A DNA stretch of 11,632 nucleotides from CAZOLI01 sp964580675 (GTDB lineage Bacteria; Planctomycetota; MHYJ01; CAYXQY01): positions 1-11,632 of the forward strand of contig CAZOLI010000064.1 of assembly GCA_964580675.1 (NCBI GenBank), given 5' to 3'. This document shows, in pieces, positions 1 through 7,450 of the stretch; the first letter of the stretch is position 1, and each line of letters starts with the position of its first letter. The position numbers and the translations under genes were made by a program. A model generated the notes under the pieces. That model saw only the letters and a list, made by a program, of their open reading frames with translations. It was not told the DNA's origin and searched no databases.

Positions 1-3
1 CGC

Positions 4-1065
4 TCATTCAACACCCGTGCCGTTGTCGGCGGCGGTCCGGGCACCGAACCCGAGGGATTCGCTGGTCCGGTTAAATTCATTCCGTATTTTCCGCTTCTGC
101 TCCTGAAACTCCTCCAGCACCTCACGAAGGGAACGGTCGTACAGGCGGGACCGTAGGACCATTTCCTTGATGTAGGCGATGCTGTAATCCGCGAGGTCCT
201 CCACCAGATCGTCCGGGACGTGATCGGTGTCCAGGTAGTGTTTTAAAAACCGGCGCCGCTCCTCGGCGTCGGGGTGATCGACCGGAATCAACATGTCAAA
301 TCGTCCGGGCCGGTCCACGAGGTTGCCCGGCAGTTCCTCGGGATAGTTCGTGGTGGCGATGTTGTAGTGACGGCTCCACCGGAACTCCCCGTCCAGGAAA
401 TTGAGCAACAGCTGCTGATCTCGCTTTGCGAACTCCGTGATTTCCTCCATCACCACCACGGTCGACCGGTCCCGAAACAGCGCGTTTAACTCGAAGAACT
501 CCCTCAGGTTGTTCTCCTCCGGATGAATGTAAAACACCAGCAGGTCCTCTTCGTCACAGAGCGTTTTCAGACACCGGATGATGCTGAACGTCTTCCCGTT
601 GCCCGGCGGACCAAACAACAGGGCGCCGCGCCGGTGGATCACGTCCATTTCCTCGTACAGCTCCACGCTCTCGAAAAACGTCCGGAGGTCGCTGCTGATG
701 CGATCCGATCCGTCCGTCCGCGGCACGTACCGGTCCTGTTCGGGGACCTCCATCGGCACAAAGAGGACCCGGTCGGTCATCAATTTGTTTTTGACCCGGT
801 AAAACCCGGCGGGCATCCTTCTCCCCTCGGCCTCCTGTCTCGATAACGGCCGAATCAGGCCCAGGTACGAACACTGCCCGTACGTGTTATATTCCACGAC
901 ATGCCGGTCCGGTTCGTACGACGAAAAGATCTCAGCGTATGCCTCGTCCTCGTACGCCCGTGCGGTTTCCGGGGTAATGGGCTTCATCTTCAGGACGTCA
1001 TAGGCCTCACCAGCAAAATAATGTCCTTTCTGTTTGTTCTTCTTGATGATTTTTTCTGTCATCAT
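4..1065 (-). CDS. Classical AAA-family ATPase (353 aa)
   Basis: A cytosolic ATPase expected to couple ATP hydrolysis to remodelling of a partner. The AAA module lies in the C-terminal half: Walker A GPPGNGKT at residues 152-159, Walker B VVVMEE at about 203-208 (EE replaces the usual DE), sensor 1 ATTN at 237-240, and a second region of homology with VDRPGRFD at 250-257 carrying the arginine-finger candidates. Residues 1-140 are an unrecognised N-terminal domain, probably substrate binding. No signal peptide or membrane segment is visible. The start is the first of two consecutive ATGs, 5 nt after GAGGAG at 1071-1076. The gene lies about 160 bp downstream of the vWA gene across a repeat array, so membership of the same operon is uncertain. 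The order of motifs makes the AAA call firm; the biological role is unknown. Confidence 0.85.
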   Translation of the reverse strand: MMTEKIIKKNKQKGHYFAGEAYDVLKMKPITPETARAYEDEAYAEIFSSYEPDRHVVEYNTYGQCSYLGLIRPLSRQEAEGRRMPAGFYRVKNKLMTDRVLFVPMEVPEQDRYVPRTDGSDRISSDLRTFFESVELYEEMDVIHRRGALLFGPPGNGKTFSIIRCLKTLCDEEDLLVFYIHPEENNLREFFELNALFRDRSTVVVMEEITEFAKRDQQLLLNFLDGEFRWSRHYNIATTNYPEELPGNLVDRPGRFDMLIPVDHPDAEERRRFLKHYLDTDHVPDDLVEDLADYSIAYIKEMVLRSRLYDRSLREVLEEFQEQKRKIRNEFNRTSESLGFGARTAADNGTGVE

Positions 1066-1104
1066 TCGTTCTCCTCAAAAATGAAGAAAATCGAGATGTG
1101 TTAT

Positions 1105-1203
1105 GCGTTATTAGCGTTAGTGGCGTTATTAGCGTTATTGGCGTTATTTGCGTTATTGGCGTTATTTGCGTTTGTTGCGTTAATAGCGTTAATTGCGTTA
1201 TGA
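1105..1203 (+). repeat. 9-bp tandem repeat array, 11 units
   Basis: Eleven head-to-tail 9-bp units of consensus GCGTTATTN run without interruption from 1105 to 1203. Variants include GCGTTAGTG, GCGTTTGTT and GCGTTAATA. Positions 1-5 (GCGTT) are invariant and the last four drift. The array fills the gap between the end of the vWA gene and the start of the AAA gene. The same unit in the same orientation recurs near 8948-9026. Open frames across it (Ala-Leu-Leu repeats on plus, Ile-Thr-rich on minus) follow from the period being a multiple of three and are not taken as genes. Its function is unknown. Confidence 0.9.
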
Positions 1204-1225
1204 ACAAAACGGAAAAACACGAAAA

Positions 1226-2770
1226 TTACGACAACGGCAGCTTCTCGTTCATCTTCTCCCAGTACGCCTCGGAGAGATCCTCGAGAGGGGGTACGGCCTC
1301 GCCGGTGAAAATGGTATACACCTCGTTCTGTTCGGCCCAGTTCAAAAGAGAACCGGGGAGATCCTGTTCCACGTGTCCGTCGGTGACCACCAGAATCCGT
1401 TCCAGGTGATCACTGCGGGCGTGCTCAAGCACCGGTTCTATTTTGGTGCCGCCGGTCATGCGCTTCCCCTCCCGGAGTTCCTGGAGGGACAATGCCTCCA
1501 CCTCGGTGGCAAACATGTACACGGGCCGGGAGATCAGATCAGAGGTCCCCAGCACCAGCTCGGAGATCAGGTCCACGATCCCGTCTCCCATGGATCCGGA
1601 GGAATCGATGTAAACCCGGGCCGCCTCCTCCGCTCTCGTGATGCCCCGAACCGTGTTTTTGAAGAAGACGGGCCACCGGTCCCGGGCGAGAAAAAAGCCC
1701 GCACGGCGGTCCCGGCCGGGACGGACGGTCTGCTCGGTGCGTAATCCCTGTTTTTCGACCGAATGTTTGGCGTTTTCACAGATTGCCTGCTCGATCACCC
1801 GGGAAAATTTCTTGATCCGTTTCTCATGCCGCTTCCGGGTCCAGGCGTCGTAACTTCCCGTGTCGCCCCGGGCCCTGCCATACTGAGGACCCACTTTGCC
1901 GTGTCCTCCCAGGTACAGAATGGATTTGCAGCTCTGAAGCGAAAACGGAAGAACCCGAACCAGTTTCTTCGCCGCATGTCTCAGCGGGACCCGCCCGGTC
2001 CAGACGCGGAGATACAGCCGGACCAGTTGTTCAAGACCTTCCTGCTCCAGGTCCGACACCGCCGGCTCCTCCCGGTCCTCGGACACGGGGTGCTGCCGGA
2101 GAGCGGCGGTCAGCACCTCCCCCACCTCCATCACGAACCCCGGTCCGAGATTGTCTTCGCGAACCTCCGACCAGAACGCCACCGGGTCGCTGCCGTAGCG
2201 GCGGAGCCGGGACGTCGCCGCCGGGCAGTTTTTCAGCTCCTGAAACAGCACGTGGGGGGGCATCAGGAGAAACGACACGGTGCCGGCCGAGTACAGACGT
2301 TTCGTCAGCGTCTCCCTCGGGGGGAAGCCCTTCAAAAACAGGTGGGAGTTCACGTACATGTCCAGGATCAGGTTGGCCACCTTTCGCCAGACCCCGCTGT
2401 CCAACTCCCAAACCACCCGGCTGAAATCCGAACGATACACGTGGGCGGCTTCGTGCAGAAACAAAAACGCCGCATCCCGGGTCGCCCCCTGCTTCCGCCG
2501 GAGGATGTGTTTCCGGCAGAACGGAAAATTTACGTGAAGATACACATTTCCCTCCCCTTTCCACTCGACCGAAGCGGTATCTGTGTTGCCGGACCACTTC
2601 ACCCGCGTCACGGCCCCGAGGGTTTCCAGGAGACGACCGGCGAGGTCGGTCTCGCCGAAGGGGTGATCCAGCACCCAGGACACCACCTTCTCCAACAGCG
2701 CGTGAAGCCGGTGGGATGCCGGCGTTTTTTCGATGTCCATAACTATTTCGGAATCAATTGTTCCACTCAT
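1226..2770 (-). CDS. HExxH metallopeptidase-like plus vWA domain protein (DUF2201-like)
   Basis: This 514-residue protein resembles the DUF2201 family, in which an N-terminal zincin-like domain is joined to a C-terminal vWA-like domain and the gene sits beside a MoxR ATPase. Counting from the chosen start, HEAAH is at 106-110, followed by LILDMYVN at about 134-141, which matches the second conserved block of the family. The MIDAS signature DSSGS is at 389-393, GGT at 440-442 and TDGH at 463-466, so the metal-binding vWA site looks intact. The middle (about 230-380) is basic and variable. The start at 2770 follows the previous stop by 8 bp. An in-frame ATG at 2800 would overlap that gene by 22 bp, and neither start has a strong ribosome site. 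Known MoxR-vWA pairs act as chaperone-like complexes; the substrate here is unknown. Confidence 0.85.
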   Translation of the reverse strand: MSGTIDSEIVMDIEKTPASHRLHALLEKVVSWVLDHPFGETDLAGRLLETLGAVTRVKWSGNTDTASVEWKGEGNVYLHVNFPFCRKHILRRKQGATRDAAFLFLHEAAHVYRSDFSRVVWELDSGVWRKVANLILDMYVNSHLFLKGFPPRETLTKRLYSAGTVSFLLMPPHVLFQELKNCPAATSRLRRYGSDPVAFWSEVREDNLGPGFVMEVGEVLTAALRQHPVSEDREEPAVSDLEQEGLEQLVRLYLRVWTGRVPLRHAAKKLVRVLPFSLQSCKSILYLGGHGKVGPQYGRARGDTGSYDAWTRKRHEKRIKKFSRVIEQAICENAKHSVEKQGLRTEQTVRPGRDRRAGFFLARDRWPVFFKNTVRGITRAEEAARVYIDSSGSMGDGIVDLISELVLGTSDLISRPVYMFATEVEALSLQELREGKRMTGGTKIEPVLEHARSDHLERILVVTDGHVEQDLPGSLLNWAEQNEVYTIFTGEAVPPLEDLSEAYWEKMNEKLPLS

Positions 2771-2778
2771 ATCATTCG

Positions 2779-3981
2779 CTACCCGCGAAGACTGAACCAC
2801 ACCTCCTCCGGCACCGGTTCCATGAACTCGTACGACAGGCCGGATCGCTCCGGCACGTACACAAACCCACTGGTCCCGGAAAGCAGCTCGGCAACCACCT
2901 CCGGATCCCGAACGACCCTATTTGCATAATTCACGGAGGGCTGTCGCACGTCGAAGACGTACCAGGATCGGCTCAACAGTTCGTCCGGTTCTATCCGGAC
3001 ATTGCCAAACTTTTTCCTGAACGTTGTTTTCATTGAGGTTTCCGGGCCGTTGTCGCTGTTCATGTGCTCCCGAATTTTTTCGGTGTCTCCCCCGACGATC
3101 CGTCCGCCGGTCGTGAATTTTGTCGCCAGGGGAAACTGAAACCGGTCCGGAACCGGCACCTGGCGACCGCGGCGATTTAAATCTTCAATCAGACGGTGTG
3201 GGACGGCGTCCGCGTCGCTTTGAACTCCCTGTTCTTTCCCGTATTTCCAGTACAATTCGTCGTTCAGTTCGAGGACGAAGTTCCAGGTTCGGGGCTCGGG
3301 TCCCTCCTCGTCCTCCCGGGAAAAAATGGGTTCGTCCACCACGTACAGGGACCGGTACGAGGACTGCCGCATGGAGTGATTTTGATCCTGAAGCGTCTCC
3401 CAGGACGGGTTCCACTGATCCACCATCCGCTGTCTCAGGACCAGGTACTCCTCCTTGCCCTTGCTGAACAGAACCGTTTTACGGGAATCAAATTTTTGCT
3501 GTTTGGGATCATCACCGGTCAGAACGATTGCGGGAGACAGTTGATCCAGGTACCCGGTATCGGACGCGTGCTCCACAAGGGCTTCGTACACGTCCAGGTT
3601 CTCGCCCGAGTCGATCTCCTCCGTGCCGGCGTCGGGAAGCGCCTCGGTCAGAAGGTGAGCCGACGCCGCTGAATCCAGGAACCGGGCGAGAAAGACCGCC
3701 ATCGTTTTCCGGGACTCGCCGACGATCAACCCGGTGGTTTCCACGGTACCCCCGTGTTCGGGGTGTTTCCAGGCAAATGATTTGGGCGTGAGCCCGTGCG
3801 CCTGTTCCGGGGTGGCCGCGGACCCTTGACGTTCGAGTTCTCCCTCCACGGCGGAGAAGAGGGCACGAAGGTCAATTGCGTCGGCATCCAGCAGGGTTTT
3901 GACGGGCAGTTCCAGTCCGTCCGGCTCCATCACGCGAACGTCCTTCCAACGGTACGTGGTGCAGTAGGTGTTCAGTTTCAT
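2779..3981 (-). CDS. Unrecognised 400-aa protein between MoxR and vWA genes
   Basis: I do not recognise this family. It is a soluble, acidic protein with no signal peptide, transmembrane segment, Walker motif or obvious catalytic signature. The C-terminal third has a beta-rich look (WYVFDVRQPSVNYANRV at about 343-359, then GFVYVPERSGLSYEF near 376-390). The middle holds YRSLYVVDEPIF near 209-220 followed by an acidic run, and then WNFVLELNDELYWKYG. The start is well supported by AGGAGG 5 nt upstream of the ATG, and this site overlaps the stop of the MoxR gene 9 bp away. The 3' end is 8 bp from the vWA start. The tight packing implies a dedicated third component of the MoxR-vWA complex, for example an adaptor or substrate, by analogy with other ternary MoxR-vWA gene sets. 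That role is inference. Confidence 0.75.
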   Translation of the reverse strand: MKLNTYCTTYRWKDVRVMEPDGLELPVKTLLDADAIDLRALFSAVEGELERQGSAATPEQAHGLTPKSFAWKHPEHGGTVETTGLIVGESRKTMAVFLARFLDSAASAHLLTEALPDAGTEEIDSGENLDVYEALVEHASDTGYLDQLSPAIVLTGDDPKQQKFDSRKTVLFSKGKEEYLVLRQRMVDQWNPSWETLQDQNHSMRQSSYRSLYVVDEPIFSREDEEGPEPRTWNFVLELNDELYWKYGKEQGVQSDADAVPHRLIEDLNRRGRQVPVPDRFQFPLATKFTTGGRIVGGDTEKIREHMNSDNGPETSMKTTFRKKFGNVRIEPDELLSRSWYVFDVRQPSVNYANRVVRDPEVVAELLSGTSGFVYVPERSGLSYEFMEPVPEEVWFSLRG

Positions 3982-3990
3982 GTCGACCTC

Positions 3991-5436
3991 CTAGTTACGA
4001 AGTCGCTGTTCCAGTGCGGTGGCGAGCGTGGAGACGCGCTGATCCAGGTTCTCGTTCAGGTCCCGGAGGCGCGTGCTCCGATGGCGAACGCCTCGTTTTA
4101 GCTGGTACTTCTCCTGGACCCACCAGGAGATCAACAGGAGGGCCAGGTCCTCAAACCGGTCGGTCTCTTCCCTGAAGAAGGTCAGGAACGTCTCACATCT
4201 GGGAAGGGAGCCGTACCGGAACAGGGTGGAAAACAGGGTTAGGCCCGTGTGTACCACCCGGCGAACCGGCTCCAGGTCGGTGGTCTCCCGGCGTTCGAGA
4301 TCGGTCAATTCGTTCACGTATCCGCCGAGGACGGTCAGGTACGAGAAGGCCTCGCGAATGCTCTTTGCCTCAAGAGCCCGGTTGATGGCCGCCCGCGGTG
4401 TCACGTCGCGGTTCCGGTAGGCGGTTCCATCCGAGAACGCCGCCTCGAACGCAATCTGATGAGCAACGGTAATCGTGTGCTCCGGTATGCCCAGGTCCCG
4501 TGCCCGGTACGGTAGCGAATTGTCGAGGACGGTGCGAAACAGGGAAAGCAGATCCCGATCCTCCTCCTCGTCTCGAACGGCAATGGCGGTGAGCAGGTTC
4601 CGGTACAGGAACCCGAGCCGGCGCCCGTCCAGCGGTTGCTGGGCCTCCTCTTCCTCCCGGTTTTCCTCAAAGGCCCCCGCGAAACAGCTCAGGTACCTTC
4701 GAACGGTCTGACCGAACCGCTCTCGAACCGCCGGGAGTCGGTTCCGGACCCGTTTGATGATGTTTCGGAGCGAAACGGAGGGCTCCGATCCGCCCACCGT
4801 CGTATCGAACACGTCCCGGGCAAGGGGGGCGTCGTCGGCGCTGACGGCCCCGATGACCGTTTCTCGCTCCGGCAGCTCCATGTCGGTCACCCCGGGCACC
4901 GACACAATCCACGCGAACCGGCCCGCCAGGGCCGCATCCAGCGGCCGGGTGCCCCGGTATTCGCCGGGTGGGTTCATCGCGGCAAAGATGTACTTGAGGT
5001 CCGAAAGCGGTTCCCCCATCAACGTCCGGGACCGGATGATCTCCAGCCAGTTGGACTGGGTCTGGTGGTTGGCCCGGGAGATCTCGTCCACCAGCAAAAA
5101 CTCCTTGTCCCAGAGGGTCAGGTCGGTGTTGACGTACGCCATCCGCCCCTCCCCCAGCTCGGACGGATTCGGAAACCCGACGATGTCCTCAAACAGCGCC
5201 TTGGACGCGTCGTAGGCGTGAAACCGCAGTCCCAGGTTCTCCGCGATCGCACCGGCCAGCGCCGTTTTGCCGGACCCGTGGGTCCCGATCATCAACAGCG
5301 GATCACCCGTCACAAGACTGGACAGGACGGGCAACTCCAGCCCCTCCAGTCCGGCGAGGCCAAGTTCCCGGAGAAATCCCTCCGGAATCTCCTCTTCCTC
5401 GTCGTTCCGGGTCGGTTTCTTCAGTGACCTCTCCAT
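3991..5436 (-). CDS. MoxR-type AAA+ ATPase (481 aa)
   Basis: A MoxR/RavA-like AAA+ ATPase, expected to form a ring and to work with the vWA protein two genes downstream as an ATP-driven remodeller. Walker A GTHGSGKT is at 51-58, Walker B LLVDEIS at 114-120, and sensor 1 FAAMNPPGEYRG at 151-162, followed by LDAALAGRFAWIV at about 166-178, the usual MoxR block after sensor 1. Residues 80-88 (ALFEDIVGF) match the conserved MoxR stretch before Walker B. The C-terminal 200 residues are helical, Arg- and Glu-rich and divergent, and may hold the lid and partner-binding parts. The start at 5436 has AGGAG 6 nt upstream. It lies 12 bp after the stop of the small beta-rich gene and 9 bp before the 400-aa gene, so cotranscription is very likely. 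Confidence 0.92.
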   Translation of the reverse strand: MERSLKKPTRNDEEEEIPEGFLRELGLAGLEGLELPVLSSLVTGDPLLMIGTHGSGKTALAGAIAENLGLRFHAYDASKALFEDIVGFPNPSELGEGRMAYVNTDLTLWDKEFLLVDEISRANHQTQSNWLEIIRSRTLMGEPLSDLKYIFAAMNPPGEYRGTRPLDAALAGRFAWIVSVPGVTDMELPERETVIGAVSADDAPLARDVFDTTVGGSEPSVSLRNIIKRVRNRLPAVRERFGQTVRRYLSCFAGAFEENREEEEAQQPLDGRRLGFLYRNLLTAIAVRDEEEDRDLLSLFRTVLDNSLPYRARDLGIPEHTITVAHQIAFEAAFSDGTAYRNRDVTPRAAINRALEAKSIREAFSYLTVLGGYVNELTDLERRETTDLEPVRRVVHTGLTLFSTLFRYGSLPRCETFLTFFREETDRFEDLALLLISWWVQEKYQLKRGVRHRSTRLRDLNENLDQRVSTLATALEQRLRN

Positions 5437-5448
5437 GGTCTGCTCCTG

Positions 5449-5856
5449 TTAAATTCGAGTCGAATTCGTCGAATGATCAAAACGATGTTCCCCAATCTCA
5501 CCGCCCGGTTCCGGCCCGGGCCAGATGTGAAATTCTCCGCCCGGTTTGTCGCCGGACCAAAGCCACCGGCCCCAGATGCCGTATCCCTCCTCGAGGAACC
5601 CGTGATACCGGACCGTGTGACGGCCGATGTACCGTTTCCTCAGGACCACGTCACTGCGGGCCGGTATCCGTCCCTCCACCTCAAATGGCCCCACGTCGTC
5701 GGTTCCTGCTCCGTAAATACGGGTCTCGGCCACCACCAGATCCATCCGCATCCCGTGTTTGTCGTCCCCGAAATGACCCCGGTAGGTGTAGTACCCGATC
5801 CACGGGGCCGATTCCGAGGGTTCTTCCGGCAATTCCGATGTCGGATTGTTGTTCAT
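5449..5856 (-). CDS. Small beta-rich protein, first gene of the MoxR operon (135 aa)
   Basis: This is a short soluble protein of unknown family. After a low-complexity acidic N-terminus (1-18), residues 19-112 alternate hydrophobic and charged residues with many Gly, Tyr and Trp: GYYTYRGHFG at 21-30, YGAGTDDVGPFEVEG at 48-62, YIGRHTVRYHG at 76-86, GIWGRWLW at 93-100 and EFHIWPG at 108-114. This pattern suits a small up-and-down beta-barrel, lipocalin- or avidin-like, that could bind a ligand. The start at 5856 was chosen because GGGAGG stands 5 nt upstream; an earlier in-frame ATG at 5892 lacks such a site. It opens the operon with MoxR, the 400-aa gene and vWA, behind a promoter near 5943-5970. 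A sensor or adaptor role is inference. Confidence 0.72.
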   Translation of the reverse strand: MNNNPTSELPEEPSESAPWIGYYTYRGHFGDDKHGMRMDLVVAETRIYGAGTDDVGPFEVEGRIPARSDVVLRKRYIGRHTVRYHGFLEEGYGIWGRWLWSGDKPGGEFHIWPGPEPGGEIGEHRFDHSTNSTRI

Positions 5857-5861
5857 ACATA

Positions 5862-5867
5862 CCTCCC
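5862..5867 (-). promoter_or_regulatory. Ribosome binding site GGGAGG deciding the start of the small operon-leading gene
   Basis: On the minus strand GGGAGG is followed by a 5-nt spacer and the ATG at 5856. The alternative upstream ATG at 5892 has only AT-rich sequence before it, so the shorter 135-residue product is preferred. Confidence 0.7.
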
Positions 5868-5941
5868 TGGTTGGTTTTCCAGCACAAAACACCCTAAAAC
5901 GAAAATTTAAAAGATTATTTCTTAATTAACCCAAAATTGTG

Positions 5942-5989
5942 AAATATAACAGAATATAATATCGTGTCATGATATCTGTCGTTATATTT
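5942..5989. promoter_or_regulatory. Inverted repeat bracketing the MoxR operon promoter (candidate operator)
   Basis: AAATATAAC at 5942-5950 and its exact reverse complement GTTATATTT at 5981-5989 enclose the promoter, with one arm over the -10 and the other upstream of the -35. A smaller nested inverted repeat, ATATC (5959-5963) and GATAT (5971-5975), sits inside. The arrangement suits binding of a dimeric repressor. The arms are too AT-rich and lack the T-tract needed for a factor-independent terminator. Confidence 0.4.
5943..5970 (-). promoter_or_regulatory. Probable sigma70-type promoter of the MoxR-vWA operon
   Basis: Reading the minus strand, a -35-like ATGACA (5965-5970; five of six bases match TTGACA) and a -10-like TATATT (5943-5948; five of six match TATAAT) are 16 bp apart. 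Initiation would fall near 5936, giving a leader of about 80 nt before the ATG at 5856. The surrounding 283-bp gap (5857-6139) between the S gene and the operon is strongly AT-rich up to about 6070, unlike the coding DNA, and I see no other gene in it. The promoter lies within an inverted repeat (5942-5989). Confidence 0.55.
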
Positions 5990-6139
5990 AACCACATGTA
6001 CATCTTAACATGGGGGGACTTTCATGTCAAATATTAATGCTGGACGTAATTAATTTATTAAAATTAAACAGAGGATGGAGGGGTATGGCCGTACGGAAGG
6101 GGGGGTCGGGGGAATGGTCGAAGGGGAAACCGGGATCGG

Positions 6140-7450
6140 TCAGGATGCAGGGATGTTTTCCTTCAACATACCGGCCACAACGCGGTCCTCCAACCGGGAT
6201 CTGGACCGGTCCTGTGTGATACGCCGGTACAGGTCTTCGGTGCGGTCGGTGAGTTTCTCCTGTGTGTCCACCGGGGGCAGGGGGATGGAGAGTTCTTCCA
6301 GGTTCTCGATGGAAATCACCCGCCGCCTGGTTCGACCGGAGGCCCGGCGGCGTATCCGGTGGGACACGGCGTCGGTCAGCAGAAGACCCCCGAGGTACAT
6401 CGGTCGGATCCGGTCGGTGTCCGGTATCATCACGTAAAAACCCGTCGTCAGCAGAACGCCCGGGGATTCATGAACCAGTGCCACGTTCACCTCGTCCGTG
6501 ACGGAGCGGCTGAACACCAGCTGTCCCGGGCGGGCGATTCGATCTCGATGGTCCGGACGTTCGTATTCCTCGTCCGCGGCCGGTTTGATCACGAGGGTAC
6601 CCATGTGTCGCTTGCGAACGAGTCGCATCTCCGGTTGGTCCGCCGCCTCAGCGGCCTCCTCCTCTTCTCCAGTTCCGGCCCGCACGCCGGAGGAGATCTC
6701 GACCACCGTTCCCAGGTTCACGAGGGGCCAGTCCCCGTCGTACCGGTACGGAGGCGTCCGGTAATAACCGGGGTCCAGCCGATCATCCAGCTCCTCCCCG
6801 GGCAAAACAAACCGGGGATCCGACGCCTGTTTTCGATACCCGAGCGACGACTGCAGTTCCTGAATTTCGTCCCGGATCTGGTTCGGGTCGGCCGGGTTCC
6901 CGAGTTGCTCCCGGAACGAGGCCACCAGTTCCTGCTGCCGATCCACCGGCGGCACCGGCACGGCAAGTTGTCGGAGTTCCTCCTTGGAGATGCGCTTTCG
7001 CACGTGGCCGGTTGAGCGACGCTCGATGTCCTCCTGCAGCGGCCGGCTTCGCAGGGCCATGGTCAAAAACGCCGGCACCATCTCCGGTGCCGGACGAATG
7101 ATCCAGTAATCGTAGGACACCAGCATGCGCCGGTCGATGACGTAACAGTTCCGGTAGTTGGAACGATACAGGACGACGTCGTCCTTCCGGGCCCACTGCA
7201 GGTACCGGTCGCCGGCGGCCTCTCCGGATTGCGTCCGGGCCTTCAGGCGGGGATTGTCGTTTTCGTCGTCCAGAACCGATGCATCCGGGTCCGGGTCCCG
7301 AACGCGGTCCCGGCGGACGATGGTGGCCACCTCGGCCAGCGGACGGGTGGGAACGGACCAGTGATGCCCGGCGGCCGGGTGCAGAAAAAACCCGGGATCC
7401 AGGCGATTCTTCTCCCGGATACGATCCTGTTTCAGTACGCCGGCTTTCAT
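6140..7450 (-). CDS. hsdS: Type I restriction-modification specificity subunit (HsdS-like, 436 aa)
   Basis: This is a DNA-sequence recognition subunit with two target recognition domains separated by helical spacers. The internal duplication is clear: RLDPGFF at 16-22 is echoed by RLDPGYY at 224-230, and ISKEELRQLAVPVPPVDRQQ at 154-173 by ISIENLEELSIPLPPVDTQE at 379-398, each marking the end of a TRD before a coiled-coil conserved region. The two variable halves read different targets, so a bipartite recognition site is expected. The length is normal for HsdS. The start at 7450 forms an ATGA overlap with the stop of the upstream gene, which implies translational coupling. An upstream ATG at 7600 would overlap that gene by 154 bp and is rejected. 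Normally HsdS works with active HsdM and HsdR; here the only partner is a degenerate methyltransferase-like protein. Confidence 0.88.
   Translation of the reverse strand: MKAGVLKQDRIREKNRLDPGFFLHPAAGHHWSVPTRPLAEVATIVRRDRVRDPDPDASVLDDENDNPRLKARTQSGEAAGDRYLQWARKDDVVLYRSNYRNCYVIDRRMLVSYDYWIIRPAPEMVPAFLTMALRSRPLQEDIERRSTGHVRKRISKEELRQLAVPVPPVDRQQELVASFREQLGNPADPNQIRDEIQELQSSLGYRKQASDPRFVLPGEELDDRLDPGYYRTPPYRYDGDWPLVNLGTVVEISSGVRAGTGEEEEAAEAADQPEMRLVRKRHMGTLVIKPAADEEYERPDHRDRIARPGQLVFSRSVTDEVNVALVHESPGVLLTTGFYVMIPDTDRIRPMYLGGLLLTDAVSHRIRRRASGRTRRRVISIENLEELSIPLPPVDTQEKLTDRTEDLYRRITQDRSRSRLEDRVVAGMLKENIPAS

Noticed and set aside
1105..1203. CRISPR array
   Set aside because: The units are 9 bp and directly adjacent, with no spacers and no cas genes nearby.
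901..1203. Ala/Leu-rich membrane-like peptide encoded across the repeat array
   Set aside because: The hydrophobic pattern is a by-product of a 9-bp repeat read in frame, and the frame starts inside the AAA gene on the opposite strand.
1763..2929. Long plus-strand open frame (388 codons) opposite the vWA gene
   Set aside because: It is antisense to a protein with clear HExxH and MIDAS motifs. Its product is Arg/His/Pro/Gln-rich with no motif, typical of high-GC shadow frames.
4636..5427. Plus-strand open frame of 263 codons opposite the MoxR gene
   Set aside because: The minus strand encodes all MoxR motifs. The antisense product is low-complexity and lacks a convincing ribosome site.
5942..5989. 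Factor-independent terminator
   Set aside because: The arms are almost entirely A/T, the loop is about 30 nt and no T-tract follows; an operator is the better reading.
6010..6219. Plus-strand small open frame after the S gene and into its 3' end
   Set aside because: It has no recognisable domain, overlaps the end of hsdS in antisense, and is composed of G-rich low-complexity codons in its second half.
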